This document shows positions 33,305 through 44,746 of a stretch of 64,000 nucleotides of DNA, piece after piece (the stretch's first letter is position 1; the number at the start of each line of letters is the position of its first letter). This stretch comes from Hymenopellis radicata (lineage: Eukaryota; Basidiomycota; Agaricomycetes; Agaricales; Physalacriaceae). The notes beneath the pieces were generated by a model, which was not told the origin of the DNA, searched no databases, and saw only the letters and a program-made list of their open reading frames with translations. Position numbers and translations under genes: made by a program. The DNA lies in NCBI GenBank assembly GCA_015501595.1, contig JADNRX010000023.1:248001-312000 (forward strand), given 5' to 3'.

Positions 33305-36300
33305 CTAACTTAAGAGTTTGACGGACCAACCAATCCACCAGATTAAAACGCCAATCTGGCCAAGGACAATGGCGAGCTCCACGATGACTGCACACCATTG
33401 TATGACGATGCCGATGAAGACGAAGGGTAAGGCGATCCATCGTATACCATCGTAGGGTATCCATTGTAAACCGATGTGCATCGACGAAGTCACAGCTGCG
33501 CGGCCTTGGAGAATGACGAGGCCGATCGTTCCATAGAAGAACACAATCAATAGAACCCAATGCCGGAGCGACCTCTTGGGCACGGAGGTGATGAGATATC
33601 GCTTGGCTTCTCCGGTGAATTCATTCCGGTACAGAGGAATAATGAGGAAGTCCTGCACATCCTCCCCGATCGTCTTCCCATACGTTCTCCAAAACGGCGT
33701 AACAGTATCCAACAAGAGCGTAAGCGCGTCCATGCCGATCTCCCAGAAGTGCTGATAGGAATCTTTGTAGCTTTCCTCCAGCGCCACGATGCGAGATAAC
33801 TGTAAGTTTCTCAGTACAAGTTTAAACGACCAGAAGAGAAGCAGAAGTACCTCCGGATAGACTACGGAAGTATGAGCCAGAGTCTCATTGTATTCCGCCT
33901 TGACCTTCTGATGTGTGGCGTGCACAGAGGACAGTAGCTCTGCTACTTCGTTGGCCCTTGCAGTAACTGCAATCTTCTGTAGTCTCAAACTTTTGAGCGT
34001 CTCCCGAAGAGAATTGACCGGATCCTCCAGTACATCATCGCTGATCAGTGACCCCGTGGTATGGCAGTTCTCGGCTAAAAAATCTTCGAAAAGTGTGCGC
34101 TGCCTAATAATACGATGGTGGATGTCGTCAACGGCGCGCCACCCCTGGAGCCTACGAGTTGCACCAGTAATAGCAGCAGGATCGTGACTGAACGCTTCCA
34201 ACAGTTCAGGAGGAAGACCATTTGTAGGGATTTCGAGCAAAGCTGTTAAGCTGGTCTGCGTCAGGTCGTATTCTTTCACACCGGCCGCAATTCTATGGAG
34301 GAGTTGACGGATCCGCATGTTTTGTGCAACAGTTTCCTTTAGCAGTCTACATTTCGTGTCAGTACATGCGACAACAAGGCAATGATGAGGCGAAGGTCTT
34401 ACTGCGATTTTAACTCATATTCCCTAGCCATCTTGGTGTCTTCTTCCTCTTGTTGACGTTTCTTGTCAGGATCAGATGTGATATCAGGTGCGACTATAGA
34501 ATTCTTGACTCGAAGACGGTCCAAGCGGGCTACGTTCGTAGTCGATGATCGACGGGAATGCATGGGAGATGAACGCATTTTCTGGATCGATAACATGTTG
34601 GAAGCGCCATCAAGAGAAAGAGTCTTGATGTTCATTTGTCGTGGGGGCGTGGCAGGGGCCGACGGTGGTGACAACCATTCTCCCTTCACAGAATGGGGCA
34701 TGCGTGGAGAGCCAAGCGGACGGTCAGACTGATCCGACTTTTGCAAGACTGCCGCTTTTCTCAAGTTGTCATCGGATAAACCCGAGGCAGAGTTCGCGGC
34801 CGAAGATGCATCATCGCTGTCATTGGAACGTTCGCGATATTTACGCCTTGATCCCACGACGTTTAACTTGCTACTGGCGGGCGATCCAATCATAACCGGC
34901 TGCGCAGGATAGATGCTGCTGTAAATCGAATCAGCGCTCTTCCGCGAGGTAATTTCCAAAGAATTCCGATTGCTTTCAATGAGAGGTTCGAAAGAGACAC
35001 GACCCTCATTGGAGGTGTATCTCGTTAATGAAGGACCAAGAGCAGAATGAGAAGAGCCACGTGAAGACATGGGGAAATTTGGCAGAACGGAAGGAGGGTA
35101 TGGAGAAGGTGACATGTTCGGCGAGGTTGGGGGTGAAGACGGATCCTCCATTATCGTGGTTATTCGGCCGTGTCGCGTTAGCGCTTGCAAATACTCCTCC
35201 ATGATCAAAGCCGTGAGATGCCACGGCATGCGTATTTGGCCTTTCACTCCACGTAAATCCAGATGTTTGAGCCATGTGAAAGGCTCGGCCTTCTCCAAAG
35301 ACGATCTGACAATCACATCCTGGCTCCCATACCAGCGGGAAACCTTCAGAAGGTCGAAATTATCTGAGCTCGTCGATAATGCCCCGTATACGAGTTTGTA
35401 TTGCTCGCTCTAGCTGATCTGCGATTATGGCTCGTTTTCGCATCGTTTGGGGTGAGGCAATTGTTTTAATGCGAGAAAGATGAGCTAACGGAGAATCAGA
35501 GAGCGTTAGAAGATTGCACATCGACATACCTGCATATCTGTTTTCCTGACCTTCAAGAGCTGTTGAAGATATAGGCGCCACCCTTTCTTTGCCCTTCCGC
35601 TTAGACACAGAAATTGTCCACTTTCGTTCTGACCGCTCCTCTTCTGACGATGGGGTGCTCCAATCAAGAGTCAACCCATCGTCAATTGAAGTAGGGACCG
35701 GATGAAGACCGACGCGGGTATTGGTACCAGTTGATGGACTGAAGTCAATCTCAGAGGAATGAGAGGTAGTCTTCGGAGGAAATGATGTCAAAGATGTAGG
35801 AAATGGTCGTGAGGATGAATTGGACCAAGATGAGTTGGCGGAGGGCTGAGATGTCACGGTCTGGGAGGTTGCGTTGCTTTCGAGTTTTAGGCGTGCTTCG
35901 CGGCGTGCCTTTAGTTTGAGCGCCCTCTGCACGTCCTGCAGTATTTGTGGATCTAATAAAGTGTCACAAAGAGTCCATAATCGAAAGGGCTTCCAGCATG
36001 CCTTCGTGTGCTAACTGAAATGTTATAAATTCGGCCACCTCACTACGATGCACTCACATAGATCATATTCATCAGAGAATGCGTTCAGCGTCGATGGGCC
36101 AGAATCAAAGCCAGAGTCATTATTGGCGATATGTATGCCTCTTTGGTGTGAGACTGTAGAGAACGTTTTCCTCGGTCTTGAGTACGGCATGGAGCCGGAA
36201 GGACCGTCGACACCGGAATGAATGCGTCTGCGCGGTAGCGAATCCACGGGCAGGGCGGCCAGCAGAGTCTGGCGCCGTACTGACTTTGTCGTCCTGGTCG

Positions 36301-36424
36301 CCTTGACGGATGGTTCGACGAACAGGTCTGCCCCCTCTGTAAAATGGATTCGAGTATGGCGAGAGCCTGAACTGAGAGGGATACTACTCGAAGAAGCGAC
36401 AGAGGAGGCATGCTGGTTGTCCAT
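33305..36424 (-). CDS. Large unrecognised protein, disordered N-terminus and C-terminal membrane helices
   Basis: The ATG at 36424 (MDNQHASSVASSSSIPLSSG) starts about 960 residues. The N-terminal half is Ser/Thr/Pro-rich and probably disordered. It is interrupted by a conserved-looking block (RAIQTRIRGIIDEL, DNFDLLKVSRWYGSQDVIV, AEPFTWLKHLDLRG). A charged helix (KRQQEEEDTKMAREYELKSQ) runs through an intron into LLKETVAQNMRIRQLLHRIA, a probable coiled coil. The last third has helical regions and at least three hydrophobic segments (VYPEVLLLLFWSFKLVL, HWVLLIVFFYGTIGLVIL, WIALPFVFIGIVIQWCAVIV). Splice phases link all parts, so it is one gene. The frame is lost near 35364-35368, where two missing bases in a CTCT run would restore IIDELSDNFD. 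It may be a tail-anchored membrane-contact protein, but this is a guess. Confidence 0.7.
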
Positions 36425-36715
36425 TCGTGTAGCACGATGCAAGTCGGAGCGCCAAAGGGCGCAGGCGACGTCAAGGGCCCCGCCGAGGGGAGAACGGAGA
36501 TGGTGGTTAATTTCAATTCAGGGGTATCACGTGCGCTCGATGCCCTCGTCGCTAGCTCTGTAGCAGCATATACACATCCACTTGTAATTCACAAACATAT
36601 AGCAAGTAGGAAATGTAAGATTTCATTCGCCCTGATCCGTTATTCGTGATAAATAGTACAAACTAACCCATAACGTACATTACACATTAGAAATAGCATG
36701 CAATGGAAATAATCA

Positions 36716-39700
36716 TTAAAATTCGCCAACTCCTGGGCCAAAATGGGTTTCATCAGGAGCAAGTGTGAATGCCGGGCAAGCGCCGCCGTCGCAACCCTCG
36801 TAGGGAATTTTGTTCCCAGCCCAAACGATATCAACAGCTTTATACTGCACAGCGAAGAACTGTATGATAGCGGAGATGGCAATAGCGCTGGGGAAGCGAT
36901 TAGTTCAAGGACATGGGTTTAAACATGATAGAATATACCATGAGAAGGCAGACGCCAAAATGTAGTTGTACTTTGACCACCAGCCAAGGTACCTTGACTT
37001 GATGAAGACGTTAAAGGCGTAAGATATCGGGACGGCAGGCCATGTGTTCGTCAAGTTATAAGGCGCCCTGGAAGAAGTCACCAACTGAGTAGAACGCATG
37101 ATATCGACAACTCACCAGATGAGCGAACCCAAGAAGAAGACAGGCAAGTGGAAGTACCTGAAGATCACCGACCGATCCCTCAGGTAGTAAAAGATAATGG
37201 GGAGACAGAAGCCTATCAAAAAACACCAAATTAATCCATTGTAGATCGCACCGCTGTGGATTAGGGTTAGGGTTTTATGACTGAAAGACTCCGAACTGAC
37301 GTACCTGCCGAACATTCTTTAAAAGAAAAATCAGTTTTATGGCTGAACGACGCCGAACTGACTTACCTCGTAGGACCGAGCGTCCCCCAGAGGACACTGG
37401 CAGTGAAGAAAGTGTTGGGTCCAGGGCATGTGAACCTGTCTTTCTGAGTGGGACTACAAACATCCTCGATACCGGTCATCTGGAAGTTCAAAACTGCAAT
37501 AGCGACAAAGGTGCTAACGAAAGTCGCTATCATCTGAATCCAGAAAGTGATCTTGGGCGCGATGTGAGTATAGTGGGCAAGTTTCAAGTCCTGCGCAAAG
37601 GCGAGCGTATGCGCAGTTGTGACGTAGCCATACGACTTGAAGAAATTCATGGCGGTGGCATTGCCCGGGAACCAGAGACCACCAAAGAACTCAGCGAGCA
37701 CATTTAGAGTCACCTCCGCGTTCGTGACCGCACGGATGATGCCAACCGGTACACAAAATATCACGGCCAACAAGATACCGTACAACACGACAGCCGGTGT
37801 GGTGTGCGTGGGATATGCGCCAACACCGGCTGCCCCGAGAGCAACGGAGAGAACGAGGACGCTGAAGGGTGTATTCCGTCAATCATAATCACTAAGTTCG
37901 TTAGAGACGTACATCAGGTAATGCCATTCGGGAACCTCTTTGTAGGCACTCATGAGCCGACTGTGAACGTCGTACTTGCTGTCTTGGTCGAACTTCTTGC
38001 GCTTGATGAGGTTCTTGAAACTCAGGATGATCTCGCGACGATGGTAAATGAATGTATGCGAAATGGTCGCGGAGTAGGCAGCGACTAGATGAAGGGGTAA
38101 GTCAGAACTGCAAAATGGAATAGGCCCTGAAGACTTACAAAAGAACCCGTACAAGAGGATGTTTCCGGCCGCGAGGTAAGCAGGCGAATAGGCCTGGTAA
38201 GATTCCAGATCGAACAGAGTGTCCTCATTAACAGTCAGAGAAACATTGTACCGAGCACCCGTGTTGTCGAAAACACCGTTCGAATTGATGGGCAGGTAGC
38301 CAGTGTACCAAGTATTTGATAACCAGAGAGCCAAGATCTACGAAGTAGAAATGAAATCTATAGAGATATCGGACGAAAAAAGCTGAACACACGATAGGCA
38401 TTGTGACAATTGCACCCGCAAAGTAGTTCGCGATCGTGAAGAAGGGGTTGATAAGTGGGTCACCCCCATAGGACAAAACATTCCAATCAAAAGTCGGTAT
38501 GGGATTGAGACCCAGACCGCTTATGCCTCCGGTGACTGCAGCGAGAGTCACATTATCTGGCGCAATCCAAGTCATCCAGTTGAAGTATGATAGTGCCTGG
38601 AAGATGTAGCTGTAAATGATCAGAAAGGTGATCTCGAACTTGTCAAGCGACGACAGCATACTTGGGGAACCAGAAATACACGAACATACCGCCGAAACAG
38701 TACAAAAAGAAGCGCATACGCGACGTAGCCCATCCGTTCACGTGAGTGTTCGTGTCAGAATGGAAGGCTTTCTGTAGGACTGTTTGAGCCACAGAATCGT
38801 AAAATCAGAGAGGCCGTACGTTGAGTGCAATGGTAGCCAAGTTCGCGGGCCAGATAGCGTATTGCGGGTACACGAGGAATCGCCGAGTGACACCTGCCAA
38901 TCCGTAACCGATGAAGTTCGTGGAAAGAGCAACTGTGAGTGGGTCGATTAGAGTGTTACAACGTTCTAGGCAATTACATACTCAAGGCCTGATAACCGAA
39001 ATTCTTTGCCCATTTTTGGTCGAAGAAGCGCTCGGCGTACTGAACCCAGACGATGTAGTTGGTGTATGGCGTGTTGAAACCAACATTAGCCATAATGGTA
39101 ATAACCATGTGTTCTTTCATGTTGAACGGGCCGCTGAAGTCGGGAATTAGTTCGAGCTACGCACAAGATAGAATGGGCACTAACGGGTTCAAGCTGACAC
39201 GAGTCCCGTAGAAGGGGAGGATGACGCCCCAATCCGGAAGCGTCTCGCATGCCTTGCCGACGGGGTAGGCGAGTAATTGGGCAACGTTACTGCTCACCGT
39301 TATACCGGGCTGCCTTATGCTGAAGAACTGGTTGATGAACGCGCCAGCGGCGACGTAAATAATACCAATGATGAATGCGCGGACGGTGAGAGCTGGGAGG
39401 CTAGGGTCATCGTGGGCAGACACGACCGCACGGACTTCGGCGTAAGGCGAGTTCTATTAGGAACATAGTCAGAATAGACATAGCGCCAGGCTGAAAATAC
39501 GTACGATCGAGACGAGGGCGGCCTCGATCTTCACCTCCTCATAGAGTTTGGAGTAAGCAACGGGGTCGGCCTTGATAGACTCATCGTAGAGATATTGACG
39601 AATGATGGACATTGCCCGAGTGGGAAAGTTCTGTAGCGATGCGTGAGCAAGGATGCCAGAAGCGGAAGAGAACTAACCGGATCCCTGTCGTGAGCCTCGA

Positions 39701-39965
39701 CGATAAACTTGAGAGCGTCCTCAACGTCCTCTTGCGACATGGTTTCGGCATGCGCCATCGCGTCCTCGATATCGGCCGCGAGAGCCTGCATATCCATGCC
39801 GACAACATCCTGGATGGAGACTACAATCGGACAATGCAGACATCATCGGGCAAGGAAACATACCACTTCAGCGTTGAAGTGTTTCTCGTCGAAAGAGCTT
39901 TCATTGTCGTCGCGGATGGCAGGCTCGGGGGAGCTCGACGTTTGCTTCTTCTCGTCTGCAGACAT
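36716..39965 (-). CDS. OPT-family oligopeptide transporter
   Basis: A proton-coupled importer of small peptides (or glutathione or metal chelates) in the plasma membrane. The ATG at 39965 (MSADEKKQTSSSPEPAIRDD) leads a cytosolic N-terminus with an acidic helix (MAHAETMSQEDVEDALKFIV), then SALTVRAF-like SLPALTVRAFIIGIIYVAAG. Many helices follow, with family landmarks FFSIRQPGITVSSNVAQLLA, LLAYPVGKACETLPD, SGPFNMKEHMVI, GYGLAGVTRRFLVYPQYAIW, EVPEWHYLMVLVLSVALGA, CVPVGIIRAVTNAEVTLNVL and FKSYGYVTTAHTLAFAQDLK. The C-terminus ends PDETHFGPGVGEF. More than a dozen introns occur, including a 12-nt microexon at 37305-37316 encoding MFG. I saw no frame break here. The substrate cannot be told. Confidence 0.93.
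37254..37366 (-). repeat. Pair of similar introns flanking a 12-nt microexon in the OPT gene
   Basis: Introns 37254-37304 and 37317-37366 share a 33-nt donor-side segment (plus-strand 37272-37304 and 37334-37366), 29 of 33 identical. Between them lies the microexon 37305-37316, which completes the conserved peptide GPTR-MFG-SGAIYNG. The repeat offset is 62 nt, so the unit looks like a tandem duplication. The downstream intron also holds two TTAGGG units at 37261-37272. Confidence 0.85.
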
Positions 39966-42348
39966 GATGAAAGTCTGAGAGGGTAGAGCCGCGGAAGACT
40001 GCGAGGGGACTGAAAAGTCTGCAGAAGCGTAACTGGGAGCAAGGACATTTATACACGGGGGCAGAGCGGGCGCTGATTGACAGATGGACAGTGAGTTTGG
40101 GAGATCCACATGGTTCACGAGCGTTATCTCTTGCCGAGGCGGGGTTCATTCATATGCATTCTCCGGACTAAGCCTTTCATCATGGGGGTTCTCGGGGAAT
40201 AAAACAGCATTCTAACCACAGCCACATTACAGATCTTGGCAAGCGGATAAGCAGAAGGGCTAGATCAAGTGGGGACCAAGGAACCACGAAGCTTTGAAAT
40301 TGCTTCCGGAAAGACGGGTTTAGAGCAGGGCGCTGCGCCACAAGGAAAGGGAACATAGGCCTATGCGGACCTGGACACACATTTCGGAAACATTTTGATA
40401 AGAGCCCGATACCACTAAGGCTGCGTCGAGTGAATGAAGCTCTAAGGAACAGGCAGATACATAGGACTAACCACGTGAACGTCGAAGTCCCGAGAAGAGC
40501 GTAACGAACCAGTTAGACACTACATCGAGTAGTTCATCAACTCCGTGCACTCCTGACAGTGTCAACGAAATGGGGCGTACAACGAGGCAAGGCCTATGTG
40601 CATATCCGGAAGTCCATTGCACCTTTCTTTCATCTGGTCGCGTGTGCGTGTCGTCAAAAAAGTCGTTCAACTCGTGTGCACCAAAGAGATCGAGAACAGC
40701 CAACCACGAGGGATTAGGTGATTGTTGGTCTGCTAAGCACCATATCGCTGCATGTCTTGGCACAAATCATATGGTTCTCACGAGCGATTGTGAGAGTTGC
40801 GGGCTCAATATACTATCGCAGTGAAGGTAGCATCAAGTGTACCTGTTTTCAGTCGCCTTTGAGAGCTATCTGCATCAGGTAGCCAAGAGCATCAGTTCCA
40901 CGGACCCACCTGAGCAGATCTGCTGTTCTAGCAGCATTTGTAGACAGGACGGTGATGGTTCAAAAAGGAAAGCAGTCCGATCAACTTACATAAGGTACCG
41001 TTACCGCGAGTGACAATGACATTTCCGTTGACGTTGTTCCGTCCTCACAGCGTGCTCAGCGCTCATCGTTCACTCACCTTCACTCACTGACTGGCTCAAG
41101 ACTGGTTCACTCGATTGTCTGTCTCAGATTTCTTTGTTTGTAGTCCATCGCCCGGATGACGATGAAAAAATACTCTGAAGAGTATTTACTACTAGCAGCT
41201 CAATCGCTGCCTCTGTAAACGTTTCGTTTCTCTGTTGACAACCTGAGAGCGATCTGAAGGAATGAACCTATTGTCATTATTATTGAGCTGGCCCGCGCGT
41301 ACATGGCCTGCTCGGAGCCGTGAACTCTTTGTCCCAGCCGACGCACATTCCTCGGGCGTCGTTATCGCCTTGTCTCACATCGACGATCTATATCGATATC
41401 ATAACCGGACAGGTCCAGTTGAATGAGGCCGGGGGGGGGGGTCGGTCAAGTTTGAAGTGCTTACAATGCCAAGGACAAGTTTCGTTTCAAGTTCAACTTA
41501 ACTTTACTCGAGTACAAGGCTGTACTATGGGACTCGGAAGAGATGGGAAGGGTTGATGGCGCCTGGTTCAGAACAAAAATTCCTTCAGGCGAGTTGGAAC
41601 CAAAACGGTCTTCTTCAGGGTTTTCTCGTCTTTTCTCGCACATTCCAAGCCAGTGCCACTCGAAGTTTTGGTAGATGCCCTGTGGTTTTCGCCGGCGCCC
41701 TGGCCAGATATCCTTCTTGCCCTTCTGCACAGTGCATCCAAGACGACGATTCTATTGCCTAGCTGCGCCTATCGGTGTCAAATACACATGGTGTATGCAA
41801 TACAGTAACGCAGCGACAGCCTCACAGGTATGTAAGTTACCACAGCCGGCGTCTTATCGAATATCCGAGCTACATGCGTGCTAGATGTCATCTTGCTTCT
41901 GCAGCACATTCGCGCGTTCTGGTGCGATCGTGTCGGAAGCTTGTGCATGCAGCGTTCTAAGAATTCACCATTCCTGCGCAGAGTCACGCAATGCAGGACG
42001 CAACTTAAGCTCGAGTTTTCTGGCATGTACAACCATAAACAGCAAGACTACACCCACGACTAGCAATTCCTTTATTAACAGCCTTGGGCTACGGCCAGAC
42101 TCAAAGGCTTCTCATATGCCACTATTCGTGTGCAAGCGACCTTATATCACGCGAGAGAAAAGCTCGCGCGTCAACGCTCATGCGCTTTCCTTCATGTGAC
42201 ACGATTTTACACTGACACTTCAACGCCTCCGTCAAATTTCCCGGTGTTTCGTCGACATTCACAATGATCTATATTTGCAGACAATATTCCAACGATAAGA
42301 AAACTCCTACAATGCGACCGACTTCTTTACTCGATCGTTCCTACCGAA
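39966..42348. other. Gene-free stretch of 2.4 kb
   Basis: It begins with the OPT promoter (a 'tttatacac' element lies about 80 nt upstream of the OPT start). Beyond that no gene, RNA or mobile element is recognised. Open frames such as 40467-40763 (minus) and 41885-42199 (plus) lack family motifs or plausible splice partners. An 11-G run occurs at 41431-41441. Confidence 0.5.
41431..41441 (+). repeat. Run of eleven G
   Basis: This is by far the longest G run in the window. It is either a true homopolymer or a base-calling artefact. Confidence 0.85.
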
Positions 42349-43324
42349 TCAGGTCGTCCAAATATGATCCTCGTACACAGATGTCTTCACTCCAATAGAG
42401 CCTGCAATGCGATTGATATTTTCGACCGTTCGCGGACTAAGCGGAGTTGCGGTCTGGGATGGGGTCCCCGATCGACTAGGGACAGCAGGACATTGTTGGT
42501 TGGGGTAGGGGACAAACCCAGGCAGAGGATTGCTCCATTCGTGGTCGAAAGGGCCGCCACGCGGAGGGGGAGAAGGTAGTATCACGAAGTCTGGATTGTG
42601 AGGAGGAGCCTGCTTCGGAGAACGTGTTTCGAATCTGAGCGCGCTCGGGCGCCTCTTAACTTGGAGAGGAGGCCCTGGATGTCCTCCAGCAGGAAACTTG
42701 AAATTTTCTAACCGAGCTGGGAGAAGGGAATTAAATCAAAGGTATGCACAGAGCACACTGAACTCACTTTCGGGTGATGCGCGGAGAGTTTGTGGAGGCA
42801 CAGTTGCAAGAGGCGAAGGCTACAGAGAGATGAGATGAAGAAGTTATAACGTACAAAGACATACAGCGAACGGAGCAGGGCTAGAGCTGCGAGACAGACC
42901 GACTCTCCGAAGACTGTGTTCTGGAGAAGGGTGGTCGAATGGAGTGTTATACACAGCCCGCCGTATATCGCTAGTTGATTTCAGGCCTAAGAAGGATACT
43001 GAGTAACGCATAATGTATCTGAGCTTCTAGTGACTTACTGCGCAGGTCGCGATGACGGACTTCGAGCTTCGGAGAGCCGTAGCGAGGTAATTCGTCATGG
43101 ACAGATGAAGGGGAATTGTTGTAAGAGTAAGGAGAGGCAGAACGAGCATAAGCGGATCCAAGATCCTGATCTTGGACCACCGGGGAAGGCAAAGACGCGT
43201 GGGCGATAGGGTGTGGGGTAGCTGGTCGGGATGCATCATAGCAAGGCATCGCGATGCGTTGAAATCCAACGAAAGTTCGGACGCCTTTATACCACTGAGG
43301 GGCGGCCAATGCACGCGGCCGCAT
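42349..43324 (-). CDS. Proline-rich hypothetical protein
   Basis: Not recognised. The ATG at 43324 gives MRPRALAAPQWYKGVRTFVG; an internal ATG (MPCYDASRPATPHPIAHASL) may be the true start. Exons join through short introns to IRRAVYNTPFDHPSPEHSLR, VGLSRSSSPAPFAPSPLATV, FKFPAGGHPGPPLQVKRRPS, then VILPSPPPRGGPFDHEWSNP and QTATPLSPRTVENINRIAGS. The stop is at 42349. The protein is Pro/Ser-rich with many SP dipeptides, typical of a disordered phosphoprotein. It has no signal peptide, helix bundle or catalytic motif. The exon chain is plausible but rests on composition rather than homology. Confidence 0.55.
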
Positions 43325-43499
43325 TTAGATGTCAATAGACCAATGAATAGTAATTGCCACAGACCATTGTCCGCCCCTTACCATTGTGGACCACATGTTA
43401 CGATCCAAAAAGAGCTCGGACAAACGTCTACAAAGGCACTATCATTTTAGCTGCGTTTTGACTACCGAGACACAAAGGTGACTGATTTATCGAGAGGTT

Positions 43500-44525
43500 T
43501 CAACGAAACCGGGGCATAGGCTTCACCGGAGATTTCTTCCGGTTTGCTAATAGACGCAAAAACATGAAAGCTGTCAGTGCAGACAGTGAATACCTAGAGA
43601 AACATCAATGACACTGACAACTAATGGAGCAAACGTGTACCAAGTAATAACGTAGGATAAATGCGAGTTTCGGAGATTGACGGTAGGAGCGCGACCGACG
43701 GGAATTCCCCGACTGATGTTATTTGAAGCTTCCCCGGCGTGACCCTCTGGCAAAGAATCAGCGTTTCGACATGCCAAGGATGACCCAATCCCACCAAATA
43801 TCTCCTCGATATATACGGGTTGCACATTGGCGCGTTCTCCGCCGGCGTATTCTGACATGCCATCGATGTCGGTCCAGTACCATTGACCTTCCTCTGGCCG
43901 GTTGTCTGGGGTGAAAGTGTTTCGTGGCTGTGAGAGGCGAATCATTCCAAACACCTCTACTTCAGCCTCTGGACGACTGAACGACAGGCTCTTCGCTACA
44001 TCGGAAGTAATGAAGCCGCGGTCAACCAGTATTGTAGTACCATCTGCGCGCATCAGTGGCGTCACAACATTGACACCAGTTAAGCCTTCGCGAACGCGAG
44101 GACCGAGGAGCATTGCGTGGCTATGATCAAATCTTCCTTTCACAGCGACTTTGCGCCAGACAAATTCCGGGATGACTGCCAGACTTTGGATGATATTGGT
44201 CGTAGAAAAGCGTGAAAGGATGCGGAGCGCACTTTATCTTTCTGGGTAAAGCCAGTGGTGGCAACTCCAATTTCTCCTTGAGCTCATCAATGAGGTTGAT
44301 CTTCCACTGTAGTCGTCTCATTTGCCAGGTTCCCAGACCGAACGTGAAAAACGGAATGAAGCCGACGAGAAGCATCGTTGGTGTTATCCATCGTTCCTTC
44401 TTGGGTTTGTAGAGGGCCGGCACCGACTGTTTTCGTCCGAAAAATTTGGTGAATAATCCGCGCGTTTGGGTAGACCGAAACGTAAAGGCCCTGCAGTTGA
44501 GACGAGGACCAAGTAGAGGGAACAT
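43500..44525 (-). CDS. SHY1: SURF1/Shy1 cytochrome c oxidase assembly factor
   Basis: SURF1 is an inner mitochondrial membrane protein needed for heme a insertion into Cox1. The N-terminus (MFPLLGPRLNCRAFTFRSTQ) is Arg-rich, as expected for import. The first helix and SURF1 signature follow: TPTMLLVGFIPFFTFGLGTW then QMRRLQWKINLIDELKEKL. The intermembrane domain shows VIPEFVWRKVAVKGRFDHSH, LLGPRVREGLTGVNVVTPLM, ILVDRGFITSDVAKSLSFSR, and RPEEGQWYWTDIDGMSEYAG. The second helix ends the protein (YSLSALTAFMFLRLLANRKK), with the stop at 43500. Asn-Leu-Arg-Asn-Ser-His before YVITWY matches the family's C-terminal NRHLEYI-like strand. The first intron (about 44173-44229) leaves a phase mismatch, probably one lost base. 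Telomere-like repeats sit just upstream of the start. Confidence 0.92.
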
Positions 44526-44532
44526 GGAGTAC

Positions 44533-44543
44533 TAGGGTTAGGG
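44533..44543. promoter_or_regulatory. Telo-box-like TAGGGTTAGGG next to the SURF1 start
   Basis: Nearly two TTAGGG units lie 8 nt upstream of the SURF1 ATG (read AACCCTA in the gene's direction). Similar boxes bind Tbf1/Myb-type factors in fungal promoters; its use here is inference. Confidence 0.45.
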
Positions 44544-44746
44544 TCTCCTTACTTTATTACTTGGCACGCTCATTGGAGCCGCGTTCCGTGACACTGCCTC
44601 TTTCATTCGCGCTACCATCATCAATCAATAGCGCCCAATGCATGTAGTCTCACATTGCTCTACTCTTACTGGCAGTGCTGACAGACCTTTACAGGCATGG
44701 TCGAAATTCTCGCCAGAATGGCCCCGGATTCGACATCGAAGAGGAA

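Noticed and set aside
40467..40763. 99-codon open frame on the minus strand
   Set aside because: No family motif, no splice partners and no conserved-looking composition. It lies in an otherwise empty stretch.
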